Positions 1 through 6,556 of a stretch of DNA of 11,923 bases are shown here, one piece after another. The DNA comes from Verrucomicrobiota bacterium (GTDB lineage Bacteria; Verrucomicrobiota; Verrucomicrobiia; Limisphaerales; J093). Position 1 is the stretch's first letter, and each line of letters starts with the position of its first letter. The notes beneath the pieces were generated by a model. The model was not told the origin of the DNA and searched no databases. It saw only the letters and a list, made by a program, of their open reading frames with translations. Both the position numbers and the translations under genes were made by a program. Location: NCBI GenBank assembly GCA_029907285.1, contig JARYMD010000100.1, positions 1 to 11,923 on the forward strand, read 5' to 3'.

Positions 1-85
1 AGCGTTACCAGTTTCAAGGGCACAGCGTTCAACAGCCCAGCCCTCATCAACGTGCGCAGCCACCGGGTCTTTGCCCCTCAGGCAA

Positions 86-125
86 CTGCGGTTCCGGCTA
101 CGCCGGGCTGGGAAACATGCGGGCT
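86..125 (-). repeat. Dispersed 40-bp repeat, copy 1
   Basis: Read on the minus strand this is a copy of the window's main dispersed repeat. It aligns without gaps over 40 nt to the copy at 7980-8019 with 8 mismatches by hand count, and over 37 nt to 6289-6325 with 6 mismatches. Its edge, a GGGCTA end at 121-126, lies about 24 nt beyond the GH10 stop codon. The rest of the first 149 bases holds no gene or terminator that I can support. Confidence 0.7.
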
Positions 126-149
126 AATGGTCGCTCTTGCGCTCACGAA

Positions 150-1277
150 TCACTCGGATCCTGCAGGGTTCTGCTTGAGGGCGACGACTGCATGGAAAGC
201 GGGTTTCGGTTGACAGTCGCGGTCAAAGAGCAGCGGGTAATTCGTGCGACCGCGGATTGGAAAGTGGTTGAGCCATGAGCTTCGGTCTGTGACCCCCCAG
301 AATGTGACTCGAGTGACCGACTGTCTGTGTTTTAGGAAGACTGCGAAAAGGTCAGCATATCGCCGGGCAAGGCGCTGCTGTATTTCTTCGGGCAAACCGT
401 TCGGGTATGGATTCAGTTTCGGGTCCGCATTGAATCGCATCGATATATCGGCTCCGCCCGGGCCGGGGGTTGGAAGCACGTTCACGTCGAGTTCTGTGAT
501 CATGACCTTCAGTCCGAGCCCTGCAAATGCTGAGATCGTTTCGTCAATCTGCCGGGGAGTTGGGCGCTCGATATCGTAATGGCCCTGCAGACCGACGCCT
601 GTCAGCTTAAGGCGTGCGGCCTGCAGTTTGCGCACGAGTTCGAGTGCGCCTTGGCGCTTCGATTCTTCCTCGAGCGAGTAATCGTTGTAATAGAGCTCTG
701 CTTCGGGGTCTGCCTCGTGCGCGAACTGAAATGCTTTCAGAATGTAATCCTCTCCAATGATTCGCAGCCATGGCGATTGACGCAGAGTTCCGTCGTTGTT
801 CAGCGCTTCGTTCACGACGTCCCAGCCTCGAATCTTGCCTTTGTAACGGCCGACGACGGCATGAATGTGCTCGCGCATTCGATCGAGCAATGTTTCTTTT
901 GTCAGCGATGTGCCGTCCTGGGCATGGAACACCCAACGCGGCGTTTGGGCGTGCCATATCAGTGTGTGGCCGACGATGAACATGGAGTGTTCCTGGCCAA
1001 ACTGGACAAAACTGTCTGCCTGCGCAAAAGCGTACCGGTCAGCCGTTGGGTGAATGTTGCCCCATTTGAGTGCGTTTTCAGAGGTAACGGTGTTGAAATG
1101 CTTCTTAATGATCTGAACTTCTCCGGTGCTCGCCCCGGAAACCTGCCACGGGTTCAACGCTGCTCCGATGAGGAAGTCATTCTTGAACACTTCCTTCAAG
1201 GCGGGCTGAGGGATGGCGCTGGCCGTGCACCAGCAGATTACGATGCTCACGCATAACTCAATGTGCTTTGTCTTCAT
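150..1277 (-). CDS. Secreted GH10 endo-1,4-beta-xylanase
   Basis: This 375-aa protein would hydrolyse internal beta-1,4 bonds of xylan with retention of configuration (GH10, EC 3.2.1.8), outside the cytoplasm. Residues 1-21 form a signal peptide with a hydrophobic core and a likely cut after TASA. The rest is a single GH10 TIM barrel with no attached CBM. Diagnostic motifs are GHTLIWH (103-109), WDVVNEAL (152-159) with acid/base Glu157, GLQGHYD (229-235) and ITELDV (260-265) with nucleophile Glu262, followed by a VTFWGVTDRSSWL motif near the C-terminus. The length is normal for a one-domain GH10. The ATG at 1277 is the natural start because the signal peptide follows directly, but there is no clear Shine-Dalgarno sequence. 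It is last in the minus-strand series, separated from the GH43 gene by a 331-bp gap that is nearly all repeat DNA. Family and catalytic residues are clear; exact substrate preference is not. Confidence 0.96.
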   Translation of the reverse strand: MKTKHIELCVSIVICWCTASAIPQPALKEVFKNDFLIGAALNPWQVSGASTGEVQIIKKHFNTVTSENALKWGNIHPTADRYAFAQADSFVQFGQEHSMFIVGHTLIWHAQTPRWVFHAQDGTSLTKETLLDRMREHIHAVVGRYKGKIRGWDVVNEALNNDGTLRQSPWLRIIGEDYILKAFQFAHEADPEAELYYNDYSLEEESKRQGALELVRKLQAARLKLTGVGLQGHYDIERPTPRQIDETISAFAGLGLKVMITELDVNVLPTPGPGGADISMRFNADPKLNPYPNGLPEEIQQRLARRYADLFAVFLKHRQSVTRVTFWGVTDRSSWLNHFPIRGRTNYPLLFDRDCQPKPAFHAVVALKQNPAGSE

Positions 1278-1291
1278 AAAACGCTTGCTAG

Positions 1292-1356
1292 CCCGGAAAT
1301 CTCACCGGCCAACGCCCCAGATACACCCATGCCTTCAACCCGGTGAGATTTCCGGG
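1292..1356. repeat. Inverted repeat, 17-bp perfect arms
   Basis: Arms CCCGGAAATCTCACCGG (1292-1308) and its exact reverse complement (1340-1356) enclose a 31-nt loop. In a minus-strand transcript this hairpin would sit just ahead of the GH10 start codon at 1277, where it could affect translation or protect the mRNA end. No T-run follows, so it does not look like an intrinsic terminator. Confidence 0.85.
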
Positions 1357-1360
1357 TCTT

Positions 1361-1494
1361 GGAAACCCGCGCCCAGACAGAGAATCTCAGTTTCCAGAGT
1401 TGAGGACGGGCTGCTCGAGGTGGCGGATTTCGTCGATGCGGGGCCTGACACACTGTAGAGGATTTCCCTCTTCTTTCAGTGGGCGCGGGTTTCC
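1361..1494. repeat. Inverted repeat, 15-bp perfect arms
   Basis: Arms GGAAACCCGCGCCCA (1361-1375) and TGGGCGCGGGTTTCC (1480-1494) are exact reverse complements, with a 104-nt interior. This is the middle one of three inverted repeats filling the gap between the GH43 and GH10 genes. The interior shows no coding pattern that I trust. Confidence 0.8.
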
Positions 1495-1497
1495 TGA

Positions 1498-1568
1498 AGC
1501 CCGCATATTTCTGAATCTCTTGAAGACACCTGTTCTGCAGACTACTTTGGCTGCGAAATATGCGGGCT
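1498..1568. repeat. REP-doublet-like inverted repeat, 14-bp perfect arms
   Basis: Arms AGCCCGCATATTTC (1498-1511) and GAAATATGCGGGCT (1555-1568) are exact reverse complements around a 43-nt loop. Each arm is the core of the dispersed repeat seen at 7980-8019, so this is two repeat heads in inverted orientation, an arrangement like REPINs (paired REP sequences). The right arm continues (1544-1572) into a shortened form of the full repeat that lacks 16 internal nt compared with 6289-6325. Confidence 0.8.
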
Positions 1569-1608
1569 AGCGAATCGCAACGCATCCAAGCAAACCATGT
1601 GTTGGGTT

Positions 1609-3204
1609 TCATTTGTCGGCAGAAATCCTGTCGCTTACGCGGAAAAAGTCGAAATCGACAAAGCCGCCGGGCGACTTTGCAGCGTAATTGAACAGGGCGA
1701 ATCGGTATCCCATGAAATGTGGAATTGTGTAACGCATTTTGAGTTCGCTGCCGATGGCGGTCCACGCACGCCCATCGAGACTGTAAAAGAACTTTGCTTT
1801 GTCTGCCAGGTCTTTGAAATTGCAATCTGCTCTCAGAAACACGGTTTTCTGATTCAGCGGCACGCGCTCGATTTCAATGGGTGATCCGGATTGTGCGTTG
1901 ACCATCACGACGAAATTGGCGCCGTCATCCTTTTTGACCCCCACCAGCCCATAGTTCTTCTGCAGCAGTGCGAGGCCTGCGAAGTCGCCGTCTTTCATGT
2001 TGGTCGCGTCAACAGCGATCGTTGCTGAACATTCAGGGCCGATTGTCCGTTGCGTCAGCGTGTTGCGGGCGGAGAGAAAACTGGCGTCAACTCGTCCGGT
2101 CGTGAGCCGCAGGAACCCCGGGCGGGCGGTGAGCGACCAGAATCTGTTGTTTGGATTGTGGTTCCATTGCCAAACCAGCGGCAAAGATGGTTCACCCGGT
2201 TTGCGCTCGAATTCGTCTGAGGCAACGATTCCGGGAATGAGACCTTTGCTGTCGGGCAGGTCCAGCGCGTCGGGCACCTTGCCGTCCACGCCAAGCACTG
2301 GCCAGCCGTCTTCCCATTTAACGGGGACAAGATATGGGATGCGACCGACTGCGCCGTAATCCCGGAAGAGATATGCGTACCAATCGCCCTTTGGGGCATC
2401 GACCAGTCCGCCTTGGGCAACGCCTTTGTCTTGGAGGGCAACTCGGCCCTCGAATGGGCCGGTGATTTTGTCGGCTCGGTGAACGATCACGGTGCGCATT
2501 CCGCCACGGGGCCATGTGATGTTGAACAGGTAATACTTGCCGTTGACCTTGAAAAGTTGCGAACCCTCGGCCGGGAGGCCGATGTTTTCCCCCGCAACGC
2601 GGCTGGCGTTGGTGATGACAGTCTGATCAAGCCCTCCGGGTTTGAGCCCGGTCAGGTCCGACTCCAACTCGACCAGCCGGAGGTTGCCGACGCCGTACAG
2701 CATGTAAACACGCCCGTCGTCATCGAAAAACAAAGAATGATCATGCAGCGATGGCCTGAAAGAAACCGGCGTCCATGGCCCTTTTTCGATGTCTTTTGTG
2801 GCATAGACGTAGGTTTTGCCGGTGTTGCCTGCGAAGGTTGTGGCGTAGAATGTGCCGTTGTGGAAGCGCAGGCTGCTGGCCCATGAACCCCGGCCGTAGG
2901 CGCTCTTGCCGTTGTTCAGATTCAGGTCGTCTGTGTCCTCGAGGATGTCGCAAGCGTAGCTCGCGATTTGCCAGTTAACGAGGTCTTTCGACTTCATGAT
3001 GGGCAGGCCGGGGCTCATGTGCATCGTCGTGCTGCTCATGTAGTAGGTATCACCAACGCGAATCATTGCCATGTCGGGGACGTCGGCATGGATGATCGGA
3101 TTACGTGCTCTTTCGGCGTGCAGGGCCAGCACTGCGATCAGTCCGGCAACAAATGCGGCTCTGAGGCTGAGTCCGGCCAGTTTTGTTGTTTTGCTTTTTC
3201 GCAT
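1609..3204 (-). CDS. Secreted GH43 beta-xylosidase / alpha-L-arabinofuranosidase-like enzyme
   Basis: This 531-aa protein is a predicted inverting exo-acting glycosidase of family GH43, probably releasing xylose or arabinose from xylan fragments. I chose the ATG at 3204 because it gives a typical signal peptide (MRKSK basic start, hydrophobic core, likely cut after LALHA, residue 30). The open frame upstream to 3615 is only antisense of the neighbouring esterase gene. The five-bladed propeller starts at NPIIHADVPDMAMIRVGDTYY, where Asp41 is the probable base. A second Asp (155, in SLHDHSLFFDDDG) is the likely pKa modulator and Glu213 in PAEGSQLF the likely acid. The YYMSSTTMHMSPG segment resembles the GH43_12 group as I remember it. 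From about residue 340 a C-terminal beta-sandwich of GH43_C2/DUF1349 type follows. The gene lies 127 nt behind the esterase gene on the same strand. Subfamily and substrate are inference. Confidence 0.92.
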   Translation of the reverse strand: MRKSKTTKLAGLSLRAAFVAGLIAVLALHAERARNPIIHADVPDMAMIRVGDTYYMSSTTMHMSPGLPIMKSKDLVNWQIASYACDILEDTDDLNLNNGKSAYGRGSWASSLRFHNGTFYATTFAGNTGKTYVYATKDIEKGPWTPVSFRPSLHDHSLFFDDDGRVYMLYGVGNLRLVELESDLTGLKPGGLDQTVITNASRVAGENIGLPAEGSQLFKVNGKYYLFNITWPRGGMRTVIVHRADKITGPFEGRVALQDKGVAQGGLVDAPKGDWYAYLFRDYGAVGRIPYLVPVKWEDGWPVLGVDGKVPDALDLPDSKGLIPGIVASDEFERKPGEPSLPLVWQWNHNPNNRFWSLTARPGFLRLTTGRVDASFLSARNTLTQRTIGPECSATIAVDATNMKDGDFAGLALLQKNYGLVGVKKDDGANFVVMVNAQSGSPIEIERVPLNQKTVFLRADCNFKDLADKAKFFYSLDGRAWTAIGSELKMRYTIPHFMGYRFALFNYAAKSPGGFVDFDFFRVSDRISADK

Positions 3205-3308
3205 GGCATGGTGTCCGGTTGAACAGGGTCCGCTGTGAGAATTCCGGGGATCGTCGTTCAACAGTGAGTCCTGTATTGTCTGCCAGATCTGCGTCATGCA
3301 CGACCGCC

Positions 3309-3331
3309 AAAACCGGGTCCTGCGCCGGGTT
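3309..3331 (-). terminator. Weak hairpin after esterase stop codon
   Basis: On the minus strand, directly after the esterase stop codon, AACCCGG and CCCGGTT can pair around a 7-nt loop with one internal mismatch, followed by TT and then GG. The short T-run and the mismatch make it at best a weak terminator or a partial attenuator between the esterase and GH43 genes. Confidence 0.2.
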
Positions 3332-4192
3332 CTATTTGAAAATGTGCTGTGAGAACAGCCACAGGTTGTTCTTCCAGTGCCTCGGGTCGTGTCCGTTTGA
3401 ATCCACATGCCAAATGTGCGGCACCTGTTTGTCTTTGAGGTATTGGTGTAGGCGTCGGCTGATCCGGATGAGCGCGTCTTTGTTGCCGCAGGAAATCCAC
3501 AAGAGCTTGAGCTGCCGTGCTGCGGCTGCGGGATCGGGGACGAGTTGTTCAGGCGCTTTTGTGTTTGGCGCTGCGGAGAAAGCGCCGATCCACCCGAAGG
3601 TGTCGAGGTGCGCAAAACCGAAGTTCAGCGACTGGCCGCCGCCCATGGACAATCCGGCTAGCGCCCGATGTTCGCGGTCGGTTTGCACTGAATACCTGGA
3701 TTCAATGGTGGGGATGACATCATTGAGCAGGTCATTTTCGAAGGCCGCAAATGCCGGTGCAGAAGCAAAAACGTTGCCTTCGGCGCGGTCGTTTTTCTGT
3801 GCCCGGCCGTTTGGCATGACGATGATCATGGGGACCGCTTTGCCGTCTGCAACGAGGTTGTCAAGGAGAACGTTTGGGCTGGCGAACCGCTGCCATTCGG
3901 TTTCGTCACCGCCGATTCCATGCAAGAGATACAGCACTGGGTATTTCTTTTCCTTGGAATACCTGGGCGGGGTATAGACCTGCATCTTCCGCGTTGTGCC
4001 CACCGTTTTGGATTCATATTCGATCATTTCGAGCTTGCCGTGCGGGATGTCATCGCGCTTCTTGTCGAACCCGGCTGGCGGATCGTCGAAAGCGGGCTTG
4101 TCATCGGGATTCAATTCAGCCGTGATGCCGACCGATCCGGCGGCCGCAAGCATTGCACAACACACAATCAGTTTTGGTAGGTTGTTTTTCAT
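3332..4192 (-). CDS. Secreted CE1-type esterase (feruloyl or acetyl-xylan esterase-like)
   Basis: This 286-aa alpha/beta-hydrolase of the esterase-D/CE1 type probably removes ester-linked decorations (feruloyl or acetyl) from xylan outside the cytoplasm. Residues 1-25 are a signal peptide (KLIVCCAMLAAAGSVGITA). The fold signature is KYPVLYLLHGIGGDETEW (83-100), which also supplies the oxyanion region. Nucleophile Ser182 lies in GLSMGGGQ, Asp239 in SCGNKDALI and His268 in SNGHDPRHW, a complete triad in the usual order. It has no CBM48-like domain, unlike its relative at 6557-7759. The start is only 4 nt behind the stop codon of the DUF5060 gene, so the two are almost surely cotranscribed and probably translationally coupled. 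The fold and triad are clear. Whether the ester is ferulate, acetate or another acyl group cannot be read from the sequence. Confidence 0.93.
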   Translation of the reverse strand: MKNNLPKLIVCCAMLAAAGSVGITAELNPDDKPAFDDPPAGFDKKRDDIPHGKLEMIEYESKTVGTTRKMQVYTPPRYSKEKKYPVLYLLHGIGGDETEWQRFASPNVLLDNLVADGKAVPMIIVMPNGRAQKNDRAEGNVFASAPAFAAFENDLLNDVIPTIESRYSVQTDREHRALAGLSMGGGQSLNFGFAHLDTFGWIGAFSAAPNTKAPEQLVPDPAAAARQLKLLWISCGNKDALIRISRRLHQYLKDKQVPHIWHVDSNGHDPRHWKNNLWLFSQHIFK

Positions 4193-4196
4193 AACT

Positions 4197-6092
4197 TCAC
4201 CATGTTGCTCTTTTTACGACCGCCAGCCAATCCTCTGTTGGATCTATTGGCGGCTGGCCAAGGCTCACTTTCGAACCGGCGTTGACGCGTCTTACATTGC
4301 CCCATTCCAGCGGCCCGCCCGAGCGGGGATTGAACCATTGCACGCTGAACCGGCCATGGACTTTTGTCAGGTCAAGCTCGGTCGTGCCACCTGAAGGGAG
4401 ATAAACCATGTACAGCTCGCTGGGTTTGGCAAGACACCATGCGCGGTTTTCGTTTTGTGGATTGCCGACCAACGGGTTCGCGTTCGACATCTCCCAGAAT
4501 GGAATCCGGTGTCGCTGGAAGAACTCGAGTGCAACACGGCCGTAACGCCATGAACGCTCGCGGCTTCGCAAGTCTTCACAGGTCAAATCGTTCTGTGGGA
4601 ATTGGTATCCGAAGTAATACTCGACGCCGGCGCCGCCAGCCATCAGGTTGCCCCAGAGAGTGAGTTTTCGGATGTCGTGCAGGGAATAACCGTTGCCTTT
4701 TGTTCTGGCCAAGCCGCTCTGTCCGTCGTACCCGGGATCGGGCGGCACGCCGAATTCGGGCGGGTTTTGTTCGTCGTTTGCCACAACCCACGGCCGGCCG
4801 CTCGCGGCAGAAGCTCGCACCCAATGCAGTGTGCGCTGATGGACGGCGTTCCACGGGTTCTGCAACGATGCGCCGGCCAAAAATGATTTGTTCCCTAGCA
4901 ACTGTGAATAGACACGGTCCTGCCAATCCGGGTACGTATGAATCACAACGGGGTGTTGCCATGGGTCATGGTCATGAAAGAACTTTGCCATGGCGCGCTG
5001 TTGATCGGCTGTTTGTGTGTTTTCCTCGCCAAGGTTCCAATTCAACGCCAGCAAATAACCGAAACGCGCAATCAATTCACGATAGTAAAGTTTTCGCTCC
5101 GGCCCCAATTCGCCGCGGTCAAGGGCGTAGTCTCGCCCGGGACCATTCAAGTCATCGTTTTCGGTTTCCTGAGTTTTGAAATGCAGAAACAACCCGAGCG
5201 CCTGTGCGTGGTCGAACACGATTTGCCATTGATCGAGCTTTGACACGTCGTAATGCATGCGTTCGCCGCGCCCGACAAATGGCCAAACATTATCCCCGTC
5301 GCCCCCGGCGTTGTAAGTAAGGAAGCTGACCGCGTTTGCGCCCTGGCTGGCAAGGTAATTCAAAGCGCCGATCAATCCTTTGCCCAAACCGCCCTTCCAC
5401 GTTGGGTCGCCCGGTGTCCAATCGTTCAGATGCGCAGCATAACTGTGCAACTGTTGTGTGGGACGCGCCTCGCCCTGCCGGGCTGCGCGTAGACGTCCGG
5501 GCTCGGTTCCGTCGAAATCAGCGTACGCAAGCAAAGCCTCCGGTGAATCTGCGCCCACTTTTAGGAAATAAAGTCCGGAGCCCGCAAAACGCAGATGATG
5601 TTTGCCGACGTATTCGAGCCGGCCGTGCGCGCGAAAATCACGGCCGTGTTTGTCGGTGGGTTTGATCGAGAGACTGCCACGCAATCCGTCGTAGGGAGGC
5701 AATGGACTGCCGCCTTGTACAACTGCCGCCAGAGGTCCGTGCCTGAAGTGAATCAGATAATTCCACTGGCCAGGCTTATCCGGGGAAAAATGCGCGCGCC
5801 ATTTGTTGCCGGATGTTGCAGAAGTGTTGGCGGCGTTGCCGTCGGCCGCGAAATAGCCGGGCACAAGGTGCTTCGGGCTCCCGGACGCATGCGCAAAGGT
5901 TACTTCAAAGCAGTAGTCGGTGAACGGGTTGGGCTGCGTGTTTGTTTCGCTTGCAGGTGGGCCGTCCAATGTGAGCGTGACCTTGTGCCATTGTTTGAGA
6001 TCACCGCTGATAACGACCCGCTGTGCTGCGACGCGCAGTGAAACGAGACCGAACAGCGCAATGCACCAAACGCAGCGTGCGACGTGGTTCAT
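4197..6092 (-). CDS. Secreted DUF5060-type putative glycoside hydrolase
   Basis: This 631-aa protein has a predicted carbohydrate-active role, exact reaction unknown. I chose the ATG at 6092, not the upstream one at 6155, because it directly precedes a signal peptide (MNHVARCVWCIALFGLVSL, cut near VAAQ at residue 24). Residues about 27-145 are a DUF5060-like beta-sandwich, with marks such as LKQWHKVTLTLDGP, NPFTDYCFEVTF, VPGYFAADGNA and HFSPDKPGQWNY. Residues about 150-535 look like a TIM barrel of the DUF4038/apiosidase-like type. ALNWNLGEEN (349-358) holds a probable acid/base Glu (356 or 357), and WVVANDEQN (435-443) a probable nucleophile Glu441. Residues 545-628 resemble the small C-terminal domain annotated as Collagen_bind_2 or DUF5605. 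The gene leads the group DUF5060-esterase-GH43-GH10, with its stop 4 nt before the esterase start. Domain identity rests on remembered family patterns. Confidence 0.85.
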   Translation of the reverse strand: MNHVARCVWCIALFGLVSLRVAAQRVVISGDLKQWHKVTLTLDGPPASETNTQPNPFTDYCFEVTFAHASGSPKHLVPGYFAADGNAANTSATSGNKWRAHFSPDKPGQWNYLIHFRHGPLAAVVQGGSPLPPYDGLRGSLSIKPTDKHGRDFRAHGRLEYVGKHHLRFAGSGLYFLKVGADSPEALLAYADFDGTEPGRLRAARQGEARPTQQLHSYAAHLNDWTPGDPTWKGGLGKGLIGALNYLASQGANAVSFLTYNAGGDGDNVWPFVGRGERMHYDVSKLDQWQIVFDHAQALGLFLHFKTQETENDDLNGPGRDYALDRGELGPERKLYYRELIARFGYLLALNWNLGEENTQTADQQRAMAKFFHDHDPWQHPVVIHTYPDWQDRVYSQLLGNKSFLAGASLQNPWNAVHQRTLHWVRASAASGRPWVVANDEQNPPEFGVPPDPGYDGQSGLARTKGNGYSLHDIRKLTLWGNLMAGGAGVEYYFGYQFPQNDLTCEDLRSRERSWRYGRVALEFFQRHRIPFWEMSNANPLVGNPQNENRAWCLAKPSELYMVYLPSGGTTELDLTKVHGRFSVQWFNPRSGGPLEWGNVRRVNAGSKVSLGQPPIDPTEDWLAVVKRATW

Positions 6093-6225
6093 GACCGAAG
6101 TGTAGCGCGGCCGTGCACGCGAGCCAATCGCAGAGTTCAGCACGACGATACGCATATTGTGCCAGGCTCAAAGTATCGGTGCTGCGAATGGTTTTCGATT
6201 GCCGCGGAATGTGCAGGATCGGTCC

Positions 6226-6241
6226 GCAGGCTGAAGCCTGC
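6226..6241. repeat. Short perfect hairpin palindrome
   Basis: GCAGGCT and AGCCTGC are exact reverse complements separated by GA, and are followed by ACTACGAACC. The phrase GCAGGCTGAAGCCTGC plus a following CTACGAAC is one that I recall as a frequent intergenic repeat in Verrucomicrobiota genomes. That recollection is not checked. Confidence 0.6.
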
Positions 6242-6288
6242 ACTACGAACCGGTGGCGGTTTGCAGTCCGGCCTTTATCCGGCTCAGG

Positions 6289-6325
6289 CCGCATAATTCG
6301 CAGCCCGGCGCAGCCGGAACCAAAG
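6289..6325 (+). repeat. Dispersed repeat, copy 3
   Basis: CCGCATAATTCGCAG (6289-6303) and GCCGGAACCAAAG (6313-6325) match the copy at 7980-8019 in order and spacing. Its reverse complement matches 86-125 with 6 mismatches over 37 nt. The AGCCCG edge is degraded here. Confidence 0.7.
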
Positions 6326-6378
6326 TTGCGTGGCGGGCAGAGACCCGGTGTCGGCGCACGTTGACGAGTGCTGCGCTG

Positions 6379-6417
6379 TTGAACGTTGCGCTATTGAACG
6401 TTGTGAGTTGAACGTTG
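6379..6417. repeat. Three near-tandem TTGAACGTTG units
   Basis: TTGAACGTTG occurs at 6379-6388, 6394-6403 and 6408-6417, with periods of 15 and 14 nt. A decayed relative (GGACGTTAAAAGTTC) follows. Each unit holds the palindrome AACGTT. It could be a small array of binding sites or a decayed simple repeat; its distance to the nearest start codon (DUF5060 gene, about 290 nt) argues mildly against an operator. Confidence 0.6.
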
Positions 6418-6556
6418 GACGTTAAAAGTTCAGATCAGTTAACCGCCGGGTCGTCTGGTTCGGAACAGTCAACTCCTCAACATTCAAGGCGAATAGTCAC
6501 ATAGATTGATTAGTCATCGAGGCGGGTCTCTTCGCAAAATTATAGAATACGATGGG

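Larger units (their letters stand above)
1287..1571. mobile_element. MITE-like repeat block between GH43 and GH10 genes
   Basis: The block is bounded by 9-bp perfect terminal inverted repeats, GCTAGCCCG at 1287-1295 and CGGGCTAGC at 1563-1571. It contains three consecutive perfect inverted repeats (1292-1308/1340-1356, 1361-1375/1480-1494, 1498-1511/1555-1568). No credible protein is encoded inside. The right end is a copy of the dispersed repeat seen elsewhere in the window. I see no clear target-site duplication, so calling it one inserted element is inference; it could also be several REP-like units side by side. It ends 9 nt before the GH10 start codon and begins 37 nt after the GH43 stop codon, so it replaces any normal operon spacer or promoter there. 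Confidence 0.5.
6093..6556. other. Intergenic region, repeat-bearing, upstream of DUF5060 gene
   Basis: This 464-bp gap separates two same-strand genes and must hold the leader of the DUF5060 operon if that operon has its own promoter. I find no convincing sigma70 promoter on the minus strand. It contains a GC-rich palindrome, one copy of the main dispersed repeat and a triple GTTGAACGTTG motif, listed separately. The rest (about 6420-6556) shows nothing that I recognise. Confidence 0.6.

Noticed and set aside
579..1256. 225-aa plus-strand frame opposite the GH10 gene
   Set aside because: Antisense shadow; the opposite strand carries all GH10 catalytic motifs.
1274..1825. Minus-strand frame of 183 aa across the GH43-GH10 gap
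   Set aside because: It overlaps the GH43 3' end in another frame and the rest is translated inverted-repeat DNA, Arg/Ser/Pro-rich without any domain.
3205..3615. N-terminal extension of the GH43 frame upstream of 3204
   Set aside because: It is antisense to the end of the esterase gene, is Ser/Thr/Arg-rich with no domain, and would bury a good signal peptide at residue 138.
6093..6155. Upstream start of the DUF5060 frame at 6155
   Set aside because: The 21 extra residues would precede a complete signal peptide that begins at the ATG at 6092.
6130..6180. Possible sigma54 or sigma70 promoter for the DUF5060 operon (minus-strand TGGCACAATATGC, TTGAGC)
   Set aside because: The GG-to-GC distance is 2 nt short for sigma54, and the -35/-10 candidates have a 15-nt spacer and weak -10 match.
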